Part shown: positions 9,113 through 16,973 of the stretch, one piece after another
Layout: the number at the start of each line of letters is the position of its first letter
How positions within the stretch are numbered: the stretch's first letter is position 1
Assembly: GCA_963676345.2 (NCBI GenBank)
Contig: CAXXTS010000001.1
Coordinates: 930,001 to 994,000 of the forward strand
Source: G963665925 sp963676345
GTDB taxonomy: Bacteria; Bacillota; Clostridia; Peptostreptococcales; Acidaminobacteraceae
DNA: 64,000 nucleotides
Direction of reading: 5' to 3'
Position numbers and translations under genes: made by a program
Notes under the pieces: model-generated
What the model was told of the DNA's origin: nothing
What the model saw: the letters and a program-made list of their open reading frames with translations, nothing else
The model's database searches: none

Positions 9113-9268
9113 ACCATATAACATTCCCGCCGTTCTCGATTTGCCCATTTTCTCTTAGAATTTCAAAATGATGAGTACGCACTTACTGCTCAAAATATAT
9201 GTGATTTTTATAATCTGCCTCCATAAATAATCTAATTTATTTCTAAGATTAACTGCTACGCACACGTT
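9113..9268 (-). repeat. attC site, partly decayed
   Basis: TATAACATTCCCGCCGTTCTCG and TTTGCCC form a recognisable low-coordinate arm. The high end is only suggested by ACTGCTACGCACACGTTGAA near 9260. Confidence 0.45.
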
Positions 9269-9288
9269 GAATGCTTCATTACAACTTA

Positions 9289-9573
9289 CTATTTCAATAG
9301 ATCGTATCCTTGCGCAGTCATACTTGGAATAAATTCAATAACTTCATATTCTGCAACACCAGATATTTTGAATGGATCTTTGCCGAGTATTTCGTCTAAC
9401 ATATTTCTATTATCAAGCTTAGAAAGAATTACACCACCTGTTCTGGGTACTTTTCTTCCGGAAGCTATGAAATGCCCCTTCTCATACTGGTCATTTAAAT
9501 AATCTATGTGACCCTCTAAATAACGGTCTACTTCTTCCAAACTTTTTGTATATGTAATATTAATAACAAACAT
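9289..9573 (-). CDS. YciI-like protein
   Basis: 94 residues starting MFVINITYTKSLEEVDRYLEGH with the family's conserved His after the first helix, LNDQYEKGHFIASGRKVPRTGG in the middle and the DPF motif near the end (LGKDPFKISGVAEYEVIEF). YciI-like proteins form ferredoxin-fold dimers; enzymatic roles are known for few and cannot be assigned here. The RBS GGAAGGAG favours the ATG at 9573. Single-gene cassette. Confidence 0.8.
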   Translation of the reverse strand: MFVINITYTKSLEEVDRYLEGHIDYLNDQYEKGHFIASGRKVPRTGGVILSKLDNRNMLDEILGKDPFKISGVAEYEVIEFIPSMTAQGYDLLK

Positions 9574-9644
9574 ATTCTGCTCCTTCCAATTTTTTCTCAT
9601 ACTTACATGTCTCTATTCACACATTAACTAAAATTTCTTTCCCA

Positions 9645-9775
9645 CGACCTGCCCGGAGTTCATGCTCGTTCGCCCAAACATTACAACGAAAAAACTGTCG
9701 CATAAGTATTTCACTGCGGAACCATCTTAATATATGTTTCCATAAGGGAGAATGGCGGAACACCACTGTATTCTG
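9645..9775 (-). repeat. attC site (type I), mildly decayed
   Basis: Left arm CCCGGAGTTCATGCTCGTTC plus GCCC and right arm GAATGGCGGAACACCACTG. The outer boxes are altered (GTATTCTGC at the right end, and the left TAAC lies further out). Confidence 0.65.
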
Positions 9776-9794
9776 CAGAGTCAGCATCCGGTTA

Positions 9795-10568
9795 TTATAT
9801 TGCAAACTGTATGTGACACAAAACGCCGTAATGATCGCTTGGGGTTATTCCATTAGTTGTATCTTTACCGATAAGCTTATACTCAATAATCTTTGGATAC
9901 TCTCTTGGATATGGATTCTCAAGTAATATCCAGTCATAACGACCAGGAATATCTAATATCTCATCAGTAGACCACCTTGGATTATTGAAGAAGTCGATTG
10001 TAACATCTAAGCTGATCTTATTTCTCACAGAGAACGATTCGCCTAAATCTATCCAGCGTGCACTCCTTCCACTTAGTGACTGTCTCCCAGTTAAATAGCC
10101 ATGAATTGATGAGCTGGGATATGTATTGAAATCTCCAACAATTAAGTTATACTCTGTTTTTAATGTGCTTATTCGATCAATGAGCTTTATGATCTCAACT
10201 TCTCGACTTAACGCGTAACGATAGTCAAGATGAACATTCGAAACACTTATTCTCATTCCTTCATATTCAATTTCCACGATCATCGAGCCGCTATTATGGA
10301 CATCCGTATTTTCGTCCCAATTTGTCCAATGTGACATTATTGGATAATTTGAGAGTATGGCTAAACCTTCTTCACAATCATGATACTTCTTCCAATAAAC
10401 GTACTTGAATGAACAATGCATCTTGATTTCTTCAACAACTTTCTCCGATCTAACTTCTTGAAGTGCCAGTATGTCGATGCTATGCTCTTTTATACATTGA
10501 ACTAGTAACTCAATTCTTTTGTCAAAATCCGTATCATGATTCCATATATTAAACGTAACTAATCTCAT
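9795..10568 (-). CDS. Endonuclease/exonuclease/phosphatase family protein
   Basis: 257 residues with the full set of EEP-superfamily motifs: MRLVTFNIWNHD at the start, LALQEVRSE with the metal-binding Glu (about residue 38), SVSNVHLDYR, VGDFNTYPSSS (Asp/Asn, about 150) and the catalytic TPSDHYGVLCHI at the C-terminus (about 245). Members hydrolyse phosphodiester bonds in DNA, RNA, phospholipids or inositol phosphates; the substrate cannot be told. No signal peptide, so cytoplasmic. GGAG precedes the ATG. It shares its cassette with the broken HD-domain gene upstream. Confidence 0.85.
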   Translation of the reverse strand: MRLVTFNIWNHDTDFDKRIELLVQCIKEHSIDILALQEVRSEKVVEEIKMHCSFKYVYWKKYHDCEEGLAILSNYPIMSHWTNWDENTDVHNSGSMIVEIEYEGMRISVSNVHLDYRYALSREVEIIKLIDRISTLKTEYNLIVGDFNTYPSSSIHGYLTGRQSLSGRSARWIDLGESFSVRNKISLDVTIDFFNNPRWSTDEILDIPGRYDWILLENPYPREYPKIIEYKLIGKDTTNGITPSDHYGVLCHIQFAI

Positions 10569-10970
10569 AAAAACTCCAATACTGTTTCCTGTACATTCTA
10601 GTAGTCAAATGTAGTTTCAATAACATTAGGTAATAGCTCGTAAATTGAACATCCCAGTTTGTTTTCAAAGTGTGATTTGATTTCAAATGTTGATTTCCAC
10701 CGTGGTATTGTTGCTCAGTGAAACCACTTCTTATTGTCATGTCAACAATACGTTTTTCAAGTAAGCAAAAACCTTGTGGTAATGAAATAACATGCTCATG
10801 ACCATGCAACGTCTTCGTCCATTCCATCAATTTGACTCGCTATTGTTTTAGCCGCAGTTGCAACATTGTATGAATGCTTAACCCAAGGACCAGGATTTAA
10901 AACCTTTGCCTCTTCAATATATGTGATTGCTTGTTCTAATGTTGGAATATCTTTTTTTGGGAAAGACATT
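10549..10970 (-). pseudogene. HD-domain phosphohydrolase, frameshifted remnant
   Basis: From the ATG at 10970 (after AGGAG) the frame reads MSFPKKDIPTLEQAITYIEE and LNPGPWVKHSYNVATAAKTI, the typical start of an HDIG-type HD protein, then stops just where the HD motif should be. Another frame continues with GHEHVISLPQGFCLLEKR. The catalytic HD pair is missing, so a deletion plus frameshift has inactivated the gene. Family members cleave phosphate esters in nucleotides or similar substrates. Confidence 0.65.
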
Positions 10971-11042
10971 ATAACTTCTCCTATATTTCATTCAGAGTTA
11001 CTCAATATCCTCAATTTAATTAAGGCTAGGTTGATTATTTTA

Positions 11043-11170
11043 CATAACTTTCCCGGGGTTCACGACGTTCGCCCACTATCTTCTTGTTATTAAGGTCATA
11101 TAAACAACACGCTATAGATTTTTTCAAACTCAGTCACGCCAAGGGGCATATTGGGAGTCGCTGTGTTAGG
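11043..11170 (-). repeat. attC site, chimeric arms
   Basis: Left arm TTCCCGGGGTTCACGACGTTC then GCCC is type I, while right arm AAGGGGCATATTGGGAGTCG then CTGTGTTAGG is type II. Both outer boxes are intact (CATAAC and GTTAGG). Confidence 0.8.
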
Positions 11171-11189
11171 TATTTTTCATTTTGCTTTT

Positions 11190-11627
11190 TTAGATTTTCT
11201 TATGCATCATTACCATATCTTCTTCTGTTGCTAATCCATTCTTCAGATAAAATCGTTCTGTTAAGTCTCCCTTACTAGTAAATAAATTGATCGAGTTTGC
11301 GCCTATTTCCTTTATTGAACGCTCTAACGCTTTCATTAACTTGCTTCCTATTCCGCTACCCTTATCTTCATGCTTTACAAACATCTCTTTCAAATTATAC
11401 ATATAACCTTCATACCATTGCTCTAGATTTCCAAGAACCGCTGCTTTCAACTCGTTTCCTTCAATTACAACTAATCCATAAAATCCTGGTGTATTATAAA
11501 TATCCTCCAGACGCTTATATGAAGTTTTCTCATCCCAGCTGTCATTCCAAGGTTCATTGTTAAAAGTGTTTATATACATTTCTGAACACTCTTTTAGATG
11601 TGACTTTTTTAATTTTTCAACTCTCAT
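11190..11627 (-). CDS. GNAT family N-acetyltransferase
   Basis: 145 residues. Transfers an acetyl group from acetyl-CoA to an amine; the substrate is unknown. The acetyl-CoA site is visible as EMFVKHEDKGSGIGSKLMKALE (motif A, V-x8-G-x-G-x-G/S, about residues 82-103), with ERFYLKNGLA as motif B. It is a full-length compact GNAT. AAGGAGGTG lies seven bases before the ATG. It sits alone between two good attC sites; GNAT genes are frequent integron cargo, some giving drug resistance, but nothing here points to a particular drug. Confidence 0.88.
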   Translation of the reverse strand: MRVEKLKKSHLKECSEMYINTFNNEPWNDSWDEKTSYKRLEDIYNTPGFYGLVVIEGNELKAAVLGNLEQWYEGYMYNLKEMFVKHEDKGSGIGSKLMKALERSIKEIGANSINLFTSKGDLTERFYLKNGLATEEDMVMMHKKI

Positions 11628-11672
11628 TTTTTCACCTCCTTAATATATACATTTCCCGCAAAATGAGTTTCA

Positions 11673-11806
11673 TCTAACGTTCCCGGGGTTCACGCTTGTT
11701 CGCCCCAGCAATTGCAACACTTTCAGTTTAGTCATAACAAGAAAATTTGTAATAGCATTAACTCAGTCTCAAAAAGGCGAATGCGGGACACCGCTGTGTT
11801 TATATG
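11673..11806 (-). repeat. attC site (type I)
   Basis: TCTAACGTTCCCGGGGTTCA at the low end; GGCGAATGCGGGACACCGCT then GTGTTTATAT at the high end, with one base inserted in the terminal box. Confidence 0.85.
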
Positions 11807-11828
11807 AGGTTATTTTGAATTCCTATGC

Positions 11829-12143
11829 TCAAAACTTATTCGATTCGGATACTTTTTTTAATGCCTTGTATTGCAAATACAATACCTCACACAATTGCTT
11901 CATGCCGTATAAGAGCAATAACGGAGTGAGAACTAGTTTTGTCACGTTATTTATATCAGTAAATATACTCATTACCATATAAGTTTCTTCACTTGGATAA
12001 ACACCATTCATCATTTGCTCACTGCTTATATATATCATTCCTATTCCTAGTAACACTTTCATTACTACATAAATGATTAAACATAGAAAAAGCCTGTTTA
12101 GTAACGCTTCAATGTTCAACTTGGTATTCCCTATTAATTTCAT
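11829..12143 (-). CDS. Small membrane protein, unknown
   Basis: 104 residues. Two strong transmembrane segments (LFLCLIIYVVMKVLLGIGMIY, about 17-38, and LVLTPLLLLYGMKQLCEVLYL, about 70-92) separated by a hydrophilic loop with several Met and acidic residues. AAGGAGAG precedes the ATG at a good distance. No family recognised. Single-gene cassette. Confidence 0.65.
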   Translation of the reverse strand: MKLIGNTKLNIEALLNRLFLCLIIYVVMKVLLGIGMIYISSEQMMNGVYPSEETYMVMSIFTDINNVTKLVLTPLLLLYGMKQLCEVLYLQYKALKKVSESNKF

Positions 12144-12185
12144 AAATGGCTCTCCTTTGCTGCCATGAACTTCAAAGTAGTCTTA

Positions 12186-12316
12186 TATAACGTTCCCACG
12201 CTTCACACTCGTTCGTCTGTTATTCCAATGTCTTCAGCTGTTTCACAGCGTAAAACTTAATAATAGTATTAACTACGTCACCACAAGGCGAATGGCGGGA
12301 CACCGATGTGTTATAT
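12186..12316 (-). repeat. attC site (type I)
   Basis: TATAACGTTCCCACGCTTCA then CACTCGTTCG at the low end; GGCGAATGGCGGGACACC then GATGTGTTATAT at the high end. Confidence 0.9.
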
Positions 12317-12341
12317 GGAGCTTTTCACCGCTCCACTACAT

Positions 12342-12968
12342 TTACTCAATTATTATTACTTCACCGTCTTCAAGAACCTTAAAGAGCATTTTCTCATTTA
12401 TAAGGTACTCAACTACTTTATCTGCTGAAAGATCTTTAAACTGCTCTGATTTATAGTGAGGCACAATCATATAGTCAATAAGACCCAACCCACTCCACGG
12501 AGTTTCATATTGCTCGCCATATGTTCTTTCATCGGGATTATCCATTATGTGTATTCCTTTTAGCGATTTCGCTGCAATCGATGCTCCGGCACTAAATCCA
12601 CCATATATCGTATTGGCCTTTTCCTTAAATCTCTTAATTATTATTTTATCTAAACCGCTTAGTTGCATTGCTTGCTTTAACAAAAAAGTGTTTCCACCGA
12701 CACACCAAATTATGTCGTAGTTCTTAATTTGATCCTCTAGCTCAGCCTCTTTCATAAAGAATTCTCGTAAATCAAAATGCTCTACTTCAAATCCTAGCTC
12801 CTCAAGGTCGCCTTTGTCATGACCTTCAATAATTTTCCTTAGTTCTAAGTCTGTAAAGTAATCCATTGCATTTGAAATGAATGCCACCCGTTTATTGGTA
12901 CTTTTCGACATTTCTACTAGTTTAGCAGTTTCGTTGCCAGTTCTAAAAGATGATAAATATAATTTCAT
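12342..12968 (-). CDS. pepE: Peptidase E (family S51) / class I glutamine amidotransferase-like
   Basis: 208 residues. S51 serine peptidases such as dipeptidase E cleave Asp-X dipeptides. MKLYLSSFRTGNETAKL resembles the family N-terminus, IIWCVGGNTFLLKQAM is the conserved GGNTF block (about residue 83), and IYGGFSAGASIAAKS carries the nucleophilic Ser in G-x-S-A-G (about 120). VPHYKSEQF provides the later conserved His region. Length is typical. GAGGGG precedes the ATG. Family assignment is good; the exact peptide specificity is inferred. Confidence 0.85.
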   Translation of the reverse strand: MKLYLSSFRTGNETAKLVEMSKSTNKRVAFISNAMDYFTDLELRKIIEGHDKGDLEELGFEVEHFDLREFFMKEAELEDQIKNYDIIWCVGGNTFLLKQAMQLSGLDKIIIKRFKEKANTIYGGFSAGASIAAKSLKGIHIMDNPDERTYGEQYETPWSGLGLIDYMIVPHYKSEQFKDLSADKVVEYLINEKMLFKVLEDGEVIIIE

Positions 12969-13003
12969 AGAAGTCCCCTCAATCGACTAGGTAAAACGTT
13001 CCA

Positions 13004-13132
13004 TATAACGTTCCCGCGGTTCATGCTCGTGCCACTCTTTTTATAACTTCTAAGTTATATTTTACCATAAACTAAATATAGAAATACCACTTCGTATAAC
13101 AAAGTGGCATGTTGGGAATTGCTGTGTTAGGG
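13004..13132 (-). repeat. attC site (type II)
   Basis: TATAACGTTCCCGCGGTTCA then TGCTCGTGCCAC; right arm AGTGGCATGTTGGGAATTGC then TGTGTTAGG. The centre carries the paired CCACTTCG/AAGTGG hairpin. Confidence 0.9.
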
Positions 13133-13148
13133 GTAGTCATTTGCGCTT

Positions 13149-13499
13149 CTAATGCCAGTACTGTGTCCCTAACAGAAGATCTATAATTCTTAACTTTTCG
13201 TCTATATCTTTACTATTAGTCGAATGCTCTTCACTATCAAATCCATACCCCCATAACTCCCATGATAGGACTTTAAACGAGGGATACTTATCAACATTGT
13301 GACCAATTGACCATATAACATTTAGCAACTCATTATAGTATTCAATGTCATCAAACTTCAAAGCTTTAAATCTATTGATATCCTTTAGCGGCTCCAGCCT
13401 TTTCACTATTTTATATCTATAATTTCGACCACTTGAGCCTTTATTCAATTCGAGAAACCAATCCATATTTTTAACAAACTGATTATACATTGTACTCAT
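13149..13499 (-). CDS. Hypothetical protein paired with nucleotidyltransferase
   Basis: 116 residues, soluble, rich in aromatic residues (YNQFVKNMDWFLELNKG, LSWELWGYGFDSEEHS). It overlaps the 3' end of the upstream nucleotidyltransferase gene by 17 bases, so the two are co-translated and probably functional partners. No domain recognised. The arrangement resembles two-gene toxin-antitoxin or abortive-infection operons, but which partner would be toxic cannot be read from the sequence. Confidence 0.65.
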   Translation of the reverse strand: MSTMYNQFVKNMDWFLELNKGSSGRNYRYKIVKRLEPLKDINRFKALKFDDIEYYNELLNVIWSIGHNVDKYPSFKVLSWELWGYGFDSEEHSTNSKDIDEKLRIIDLLLGTQYWH

Positions 13500-13998
13500 C
13501 CCTTAACAACTGGCTGTTCTTAATAAACTCCTGCTTAATCCGATTACTCAGAACTTGTCTATTAACAACATTAATTATCAATTGTACTAATAGATCCTTG
13601 TTAGAATCCTTTATCAAAGTTGATATATCTTCTCTATCTTTTTCTGAATAGCGTCCTAGTTTACTTACGATTATATCTTCCTTTGATAACACATAAAATT
13701 CTAAAGTGTCAAATCCAGACAGTGATATTGCCCTTTTCTCAAAGTTCTGCGCAACGGTTGTTACGTATAAATCTAGCATATCAAAGCGATCAAACAATCT
13801 GAACACCTTTCCGGCTGATGCAGAATAGTTGATGTCTATAAAATTAAGATCAAAAGTAGCTCTATCTAAATATTCTCCTAATATGCAACCTGAACCTCCT
13901 AAAAAATATACGGGAGGGCATTTGATCTTTTTTAGCGTTGCAAAATCATCTGCATCATGGAGTAATTCTAAAAGTATTTCTCTGTTCTTCAGATCCAT
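13483..13998 (-). CDS. DUF6036/AbiEii-like nucleotidyltransferase-fold protein
   Basis: 171 residues. VYFLGGSGCILGEYLDRATFDLNFIDI shows the GG/S motif followed by the R-x-T-x-D-L-(D/N) signature of the nucleotidyltransferase fold used by AbiEii-like toxins; the second acidic position is Asn, so activity may be altered. LSKEDIIVSKLGRYSEKDREDI matches the later conserved K-L-x-R-x3-KD-x2-D block of this family. Co-transcribed with 13149-13499. GAGAGGT precedes the ATG. Possible role in phage defence or stress toxicity is inferred from relatives. Confidence 0.75.
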   Translation of the reverse strand: MDLKNREILLELLHDADDFATLKKIKCPPVYFLGGSGCILGEYLDRATFDLNFIDINYSASAGKVFRLFDRFDMLDLYVTTVAQNFEKRAISLSGFDTLEFYVLSKEDIIVSKLGRYSEKDREDISTLIKDSNKDLLVQLIINVVNRQVLSNRIKQEFIKNSQLLRDEYNV

Positions 13999-14114
13999 AG
14001 TGACCTCTCATAATTACCTCGTAGTTGTACTTATCTAATTATAGCATATGACTAAACCTTTGTTAGTTATCAATCTATATGCATACTACAATTCAAATTG
14101 AGTTAATTATTTTT

Positions 14115-14245
14115 TCTAACGTTCCCGGGGTTCACGCTCGTTCGCCCTCTGATTACAAAGCATGAAGTCTCTAATTAACCTAAGCTTTATAAACATTTCA
14201 AACTTCGTAACCGCAAGGTGTCTTTTGGGAACGGACATGTTAGCT
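14115..14245 (-). repeat. attC site, chimeric arms
   Basis: Left arm is type I (TCTAACGTTCCCGGGGTTCA, CGCTCGTTCGCCC), right arm type II-like (AAGGTGTCTTTTGGGAACGG then ACATGTTAGCT). Outer boxes are intact. Confidence 0.85.
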
Positions 14246-14284
14246 GATGTTCTAGAGGTTTCTACAAACACCCGAACTGTGTAC

Positions 14285-14500
14285 TCAACAAATCTCGAAC
14301 GCATAATTCCAAGACTTCAACTTATTTTCACGAACTAATCCACTACTAATTTGACCAGAACGTTTAACAATCCAATTATCAACACTAATATATTCAATGT
14401 AATACTTCCTTCTTTCATTATGCTGTCCATAATGACCGTATTCATATCTAACTTTTTTTGCTCTTTCTACAATGAAACTTTGATTCTCGACTGTCGAAGT
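14285..14500 (-). pseudogene. Small cassette ORF lacking a start
   Basis: An open frame of about 72 codons (ending WNYAFEIC) with many Tyr, Arg and Ser but no ATG, GTG or TTG in its first half. The frame is open upstream only through a decayed attC. It probably lost its 5' end. No family recognised. Confidence 0.4.
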
Positions 14501-14575
14501 AACATCTTCCGCGCAACAACCCGAACCCCGTTCTACGAGGCGTCTTTTGGGAATGGTCGTGTTATAAAACCTTTT
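14501..14575 (-). repeat. Short decayed attC
   Basis: TAACATCTTCCGCGCAACAA at the low end and GGCGTCTTTTGGGAATGGTC then GTGTTATAA at the high end. Only about 75 bp, so most of the variable centre is deleted. Confidence 0.6.
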
Positions 14576-14598
14576 ACATGTATTCATTGCATATTTAC

Positions 14599-14910
14599 TT
14601 AATCCATTGCCATTATAAATAGTATCAGCCAAATAATTATAAATGCACTTATCCCCGCAACATTCCACTTCATTAAACTCTCTTTAAAGAAATAGTCCGT
14701 TTCCCATTCACGACTATCCCATGCCCAGCGCCCTCCATATATTAGCGCTACTAACGAAGTTACAAAAGAAATACCCGGTATGACTGCCAATATTGCCACA
14801 ATAAACTTCTTGTGTTTTATCGCCCAAAATGGTGTTAATAGCGCGGCTCCCCAATTTACCTTTTCTGCTGACTCTGGATATTCTATGTCAAATTCTCTAT
14901 ACTCATTCAT
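14599..14910 (-). CDS. Small membrane protein (DUF2628-like)
   Basis: 103 residues from the ATG at 14910 (GGGAG upstream). After a short acidic N-terminus comes VNWGAALLTPFWAIKHKKF, then IVAILAVIPGISFVTSLVALIYG and a conserved GGRWAWDSREW, and a second membrane segment FIIIWLILFIMAM. The W-G-A-x-L-L-T-P-x-W-A/G-I pattern and the following R-W-A-W are typical of a small family often annotated DUF2628. Function unknown. Confidence 0.65.
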   Translation of the reverse strand: MNEYREFDIEYPESAEKVNWGAALLTPFWAIKHKKFIVAILAVIPGISFVTSLVALIYGGRWAWDSREWETDYFFKESLMKWNVAGISAFIIIWLILFIMAMD

Positions 14911-14948
14911 TGCTTTTCTCCCTTTTACTGGCCACATGTACAATGTAC

Positions 14949-15077
14949 TATAACGTTCCTGGGGTTCCCGATCGTGGCCCTCACTTGTTCTTACTCTTAT
15001 GTTATATTCTACCATAAACTTGGCACATAAATACCCCTCTGTTACCAAAGGGGCATGTTGGGAATTGCTGTGTTCTA
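14949..15077 (-). repeat. attC site (type II)
   Basis: TATAACGTTCCTGGGGTTCC, GATCGTGGCCC; right arm AAGGGGCATGTTGGGAATTG then CTGTGTTCTAG. Most of its centre is shared with the sites at 29072 and 35306. Confidence 0.88.
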
Positions 15078-15102
15078 GGATTTTCGGTTGGCTTTTACCA
15101 CG

Positions 15103-15525
15103 CTAATTCTTTTCTGAAAAAGAATCTGTAAACCAACTCGGTAGTTCAATACGTTCAAAAACGTCTTTATATAAATCATCCTCGTATTTTTCTTTTCTAT
15201 GTTCTGCCAGATCATATACTTTGGATTTATCCCGTTCTGAAATAACTACTACATTCATCACTTCTTCTTCAATAACTAAAGAATATACTAACCTAAGCGT
15301 AATGTTCTTATACTTAATTTTGAACATACCCTTCAACGGACCTTTTAATGGATTACCATAACCAGGGTCTTTTTCATCAAATCTTGATTTTGGATTTTGA
15401 GCAACCTTTAAAAGTGCTGTTAATACTTGCTTCTGTAACCCCTTGTTCTTTTTTAAACTTAAGAACTCTCTATATGCTTCTGGAAGAAATGATATGTCCC
15501 AGAATAAATGACCATTAGTCTTCAT
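15103..15525 (-). CDS. RelE/ParE-superfamily toxin-like protein
   Basis: 140 residues. The core WDISFLPEAYREFLSLKKNK, NPLKGPLKGMFKIKYKNITLRLVYSL and VMNVVVISERDKSKVY follow the RelE/ParE fold, with basic residues at the positions that in RelE-type toxins contact mRNA in the ribosomal A site. It overlaps the upstream antitoxin gene by 11 bases, the usual antitoxin-first order. It is somewhat longer than classic RelE because of an acidic C-terminal tail. Target inferred from family only. Confidence 0.82.
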   Translation of the reverse strand: MKTNGHLFWDISFLPEAYREFLSLKKNKGLQKQVLTALLKVAQNPKSRFDEKDPGYGNPLKGPLKGMFKIKYKNITLRLVYSLVIEEEVMNVVVISERDKSKVYDLAEHRKEKYEDDLYKDVFERIELPSWFTDSFSEKN

Positions 15526-15898
15526 ATTCTATCTCCACATCATTGACTGCTGCTAATAACTCTTCCATTGTATAACCTGATTCTTCAACAACTTCTTCAA
15601 ATGACACATACTCTTCAGGATTACTGTTTACAAGTCGTTCTTCCGCAATTTTCAAGAGTCTAGCGTTTTCAATACGATCAATTAACTCATCAAATTTCGA
15701 AGACTTTTCTACTAATTCTTCATATGACTCTTTGTCAATCATGTATGCACTTACTTCGTTATTTTTTGTTATCGCTCTAGGCAAATGGTCTATTTCAATA
15801 GCTTTCAGCACTTTACTTAGATTTTCACGCAAACTACTTACTGATAAAATGTTTCTAATCATATCAACCATTGCTTTATGGCTATCTAATTTTCCCAT
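15515..15898 (-). CDS. Phd/YefM-like antitoxin
   Basis: 127 residues from the ATG at 15898 (GGAGG seven bases upstream; the ATG five codons earlier has none). ILSVSSLRENLSKVLKAIEID followed by PRAITKNNEVSAYMIDKESYEEL is the Phd/YefM DNA-binding domain pattern. The long acidic C-terminus (YVSFEEVVEESGYTMEELL) should wrap the toxin encoded next. Likely autorepressor acting at the palindrome 15974-15989. Confidence 0.85.
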   Translation of the reverse strand: MGKLDSHKAMVDMIRNILSVSSLRENLSKVLKAIEIDHLPRAITKNNEVSAYMIDKESYEELVEKSSKFDELIDRIENARLLKIAEERLVNSNPEEYVSFEEVVEESGYTMEELLAAVNDVEIEYED

Positions 15899-15973
15899 GA
15901 GATACCTCCTCAATATAAGAAACTGATTCTATATTAGTATTATACCCCACATTAGAATTTCTATCTATATATA

Positions 15974-15989
15974 GTACATAATTTTGTAC
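15974..15989. promoter_or_regulatory. Palindromic operator of the Phd/RelE-type operon
   Basis: GTACATAATTTTGTAC is a near-perfect palindrome in the AT-rich region upstream of the antitoxin gene. A TATAAT -10 box (minus strand, near 15940) lies between it and the gene, so the palindrome is at or just upstream of the -35 region. Binding by the antitoxin is inferred. Confidence 0.5.
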
Positions 15990-16035
15990 ATTATTATTAA
16001 CTTTTTATATCCGTTTTTCTGCCAACCGCATTTCC

Positions 16036-16166
16036 TATAACGGTTCCACAGTTCACGCTCGTTCGACTTCTATTGCAACGCTTTCAGCTATTCAATGAGC
16101 ATTAACTTTGCAAAATCACAAAGTATGTCACCCCCAAGCGAATGGCGGGACACCGCTGTGTTATAT
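16036..16166 (-). repeat. attC site (type I)
   Basis: TATAACGGTTCCACAGTTCA, CGCTCGTTCG; right arm GCGAATGGCGGGACACCGCT then GTGTTATAT. Confidence 0.9.
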
Positions 16167-16184
16167 GGTGTTTAGATAACTATT

Positions 16185-16391
16185 TTACGACCAAATTCCT
16201 AGCGTAAATAGAGTGCCGGCAATGATTCCGAAAATACCTAGCCCATAATAAAAAATTCGAGTTTTCTTATAGCCTAGCAATTTGACGATTCTTTGAACTT
16301 TTCTACTATTAAAGAACCATTTCCACTCAAATGCAGCAGCTAACAAACTCAGTATTCCTATTCCAATTAGAATAATTCCTGTGCTATCCAT
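16185..16391 (-). CDS. Small two-helix membrane protein, Imm17-like
   Basis: 68 residues. First helix GIILIGIGILSLLAAAF, then FEWKWFFNSRKVQRIVKLLGYKKTRIFYYGLGIFGIIAG. The W-x-W-F-F-x-S-R-K-x-R and G-x-x-x-x-R-I-F-Y blocks resemble the immunity-protein-17 family of polymorphic toxin systems. No cognate toxin is adjacent, so an orphan immunity role is inferred. RBS AGGAGAG. Single-gene cassette. Confidence 0.6.
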   Translation of the reverse strand: MDSTGIILIGIGILSLLAAAFEWKWFFNSRKVQRIVKLLGYKKTRIFYYGLGIFGIIAGTLFTLGIWS

Positions 16392-16430
16392 ATAACTCTC
16401 CTCTTTTCATATACTGTTGGCTAAATTCCA

Positions 16431-16565
16431 TATAACGTTCCTGCGGTTCACGTCCGTTCGCCCCACTATTCCCAGCACCTTCAATGTCACAATAAGTCTC
16501 AAGTTAGTTCTTTATATGCACCTCGTTAATGCCCCAGCGAATGTTGGGACACCCTCGTGTTAGGT
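16431..16565 (-). repeat. attC site (type I)
   Basis: TATAACGTTCCTGCGGTTCA, CGTCCGTTCGCCC; right arm GCGAATGTTGGGACACCCTC then GTGTTAGGT. Confidence 0.9.
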
Positions 16566-16615
16566 GATGGCTATTCCAAATAACTTAGTCAACTACCTTC
16601 AACATTCTTCCACTC

Positions 16616-16786
16616 CTAATTCGGTATTAAGTTGAACGTTTTAAGTATGTAACCAACCACTATAAATAGATCCATAACTCCTACTATTAAATAAACTGCC
16701 TTTGAATCTAACTGCATCATAGACATTTTCGCAATTGCAACCACATCTACTACTATAATCAATAAGACTAATCCTAACATACCCAT
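16616..16786 (-). CDS. Tiny two-helix membrane protein
   Basis: 56 residues from the ATG at 16786, which follows AAGGAGCTATTAGA. Two hydrophobic helices (MGMLGLVLLIIVVDVVAIA and AVYLIVGVMDLFIVVGYIL) joined by a short loop. No family recognised. The 14 codons upstream in frame lie between attC and RBS and are not needed. Confidence 0.6.
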   Translation of the reverse strand: MGMLGLVLLIIVVDVVAIAKMSMMQLDSKAVYLIVGVMDLFIVVGYILKTFNLIPN

Positions 16787-16814
16787 TCTAATAGCTCCTT
16801 TGGAATTGCTTTTA

Positions 16815-16945
16815 CATAACGTTCCCACGACTCCCGACGTGCCCGTCTCTGTAAATATTTCTTACAGTCACATAAACAACGCGCCGCAGAATAGCTTAAT
16901 CCCAGTCATAGTACGGGGCATGTTTGGGAGTCACTGTGTTATGTG
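16815..16945 (-). repeat. attC site (type II)
   Basis: CATAACGTTCCCACGACTCC, CGACGTGCCC; right arm ACGGGGCATGTTTGGGAGTC then ACTGTGTTATGT. The two arms pair well (GACTCCC/GGGAGTC), a compensatory change relative to GGTTCCC-type sites. Confidence 0.88.
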
Positions 16946-16973
16946 TTGTCATAAGCGTTTACATACATTAATC

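Noticed and set aside
14285..14668. A continuous 127-codon gene
   Set aside because: Its first part runs through a decayed attC; only the last 72 codons could be native and they lack a start.
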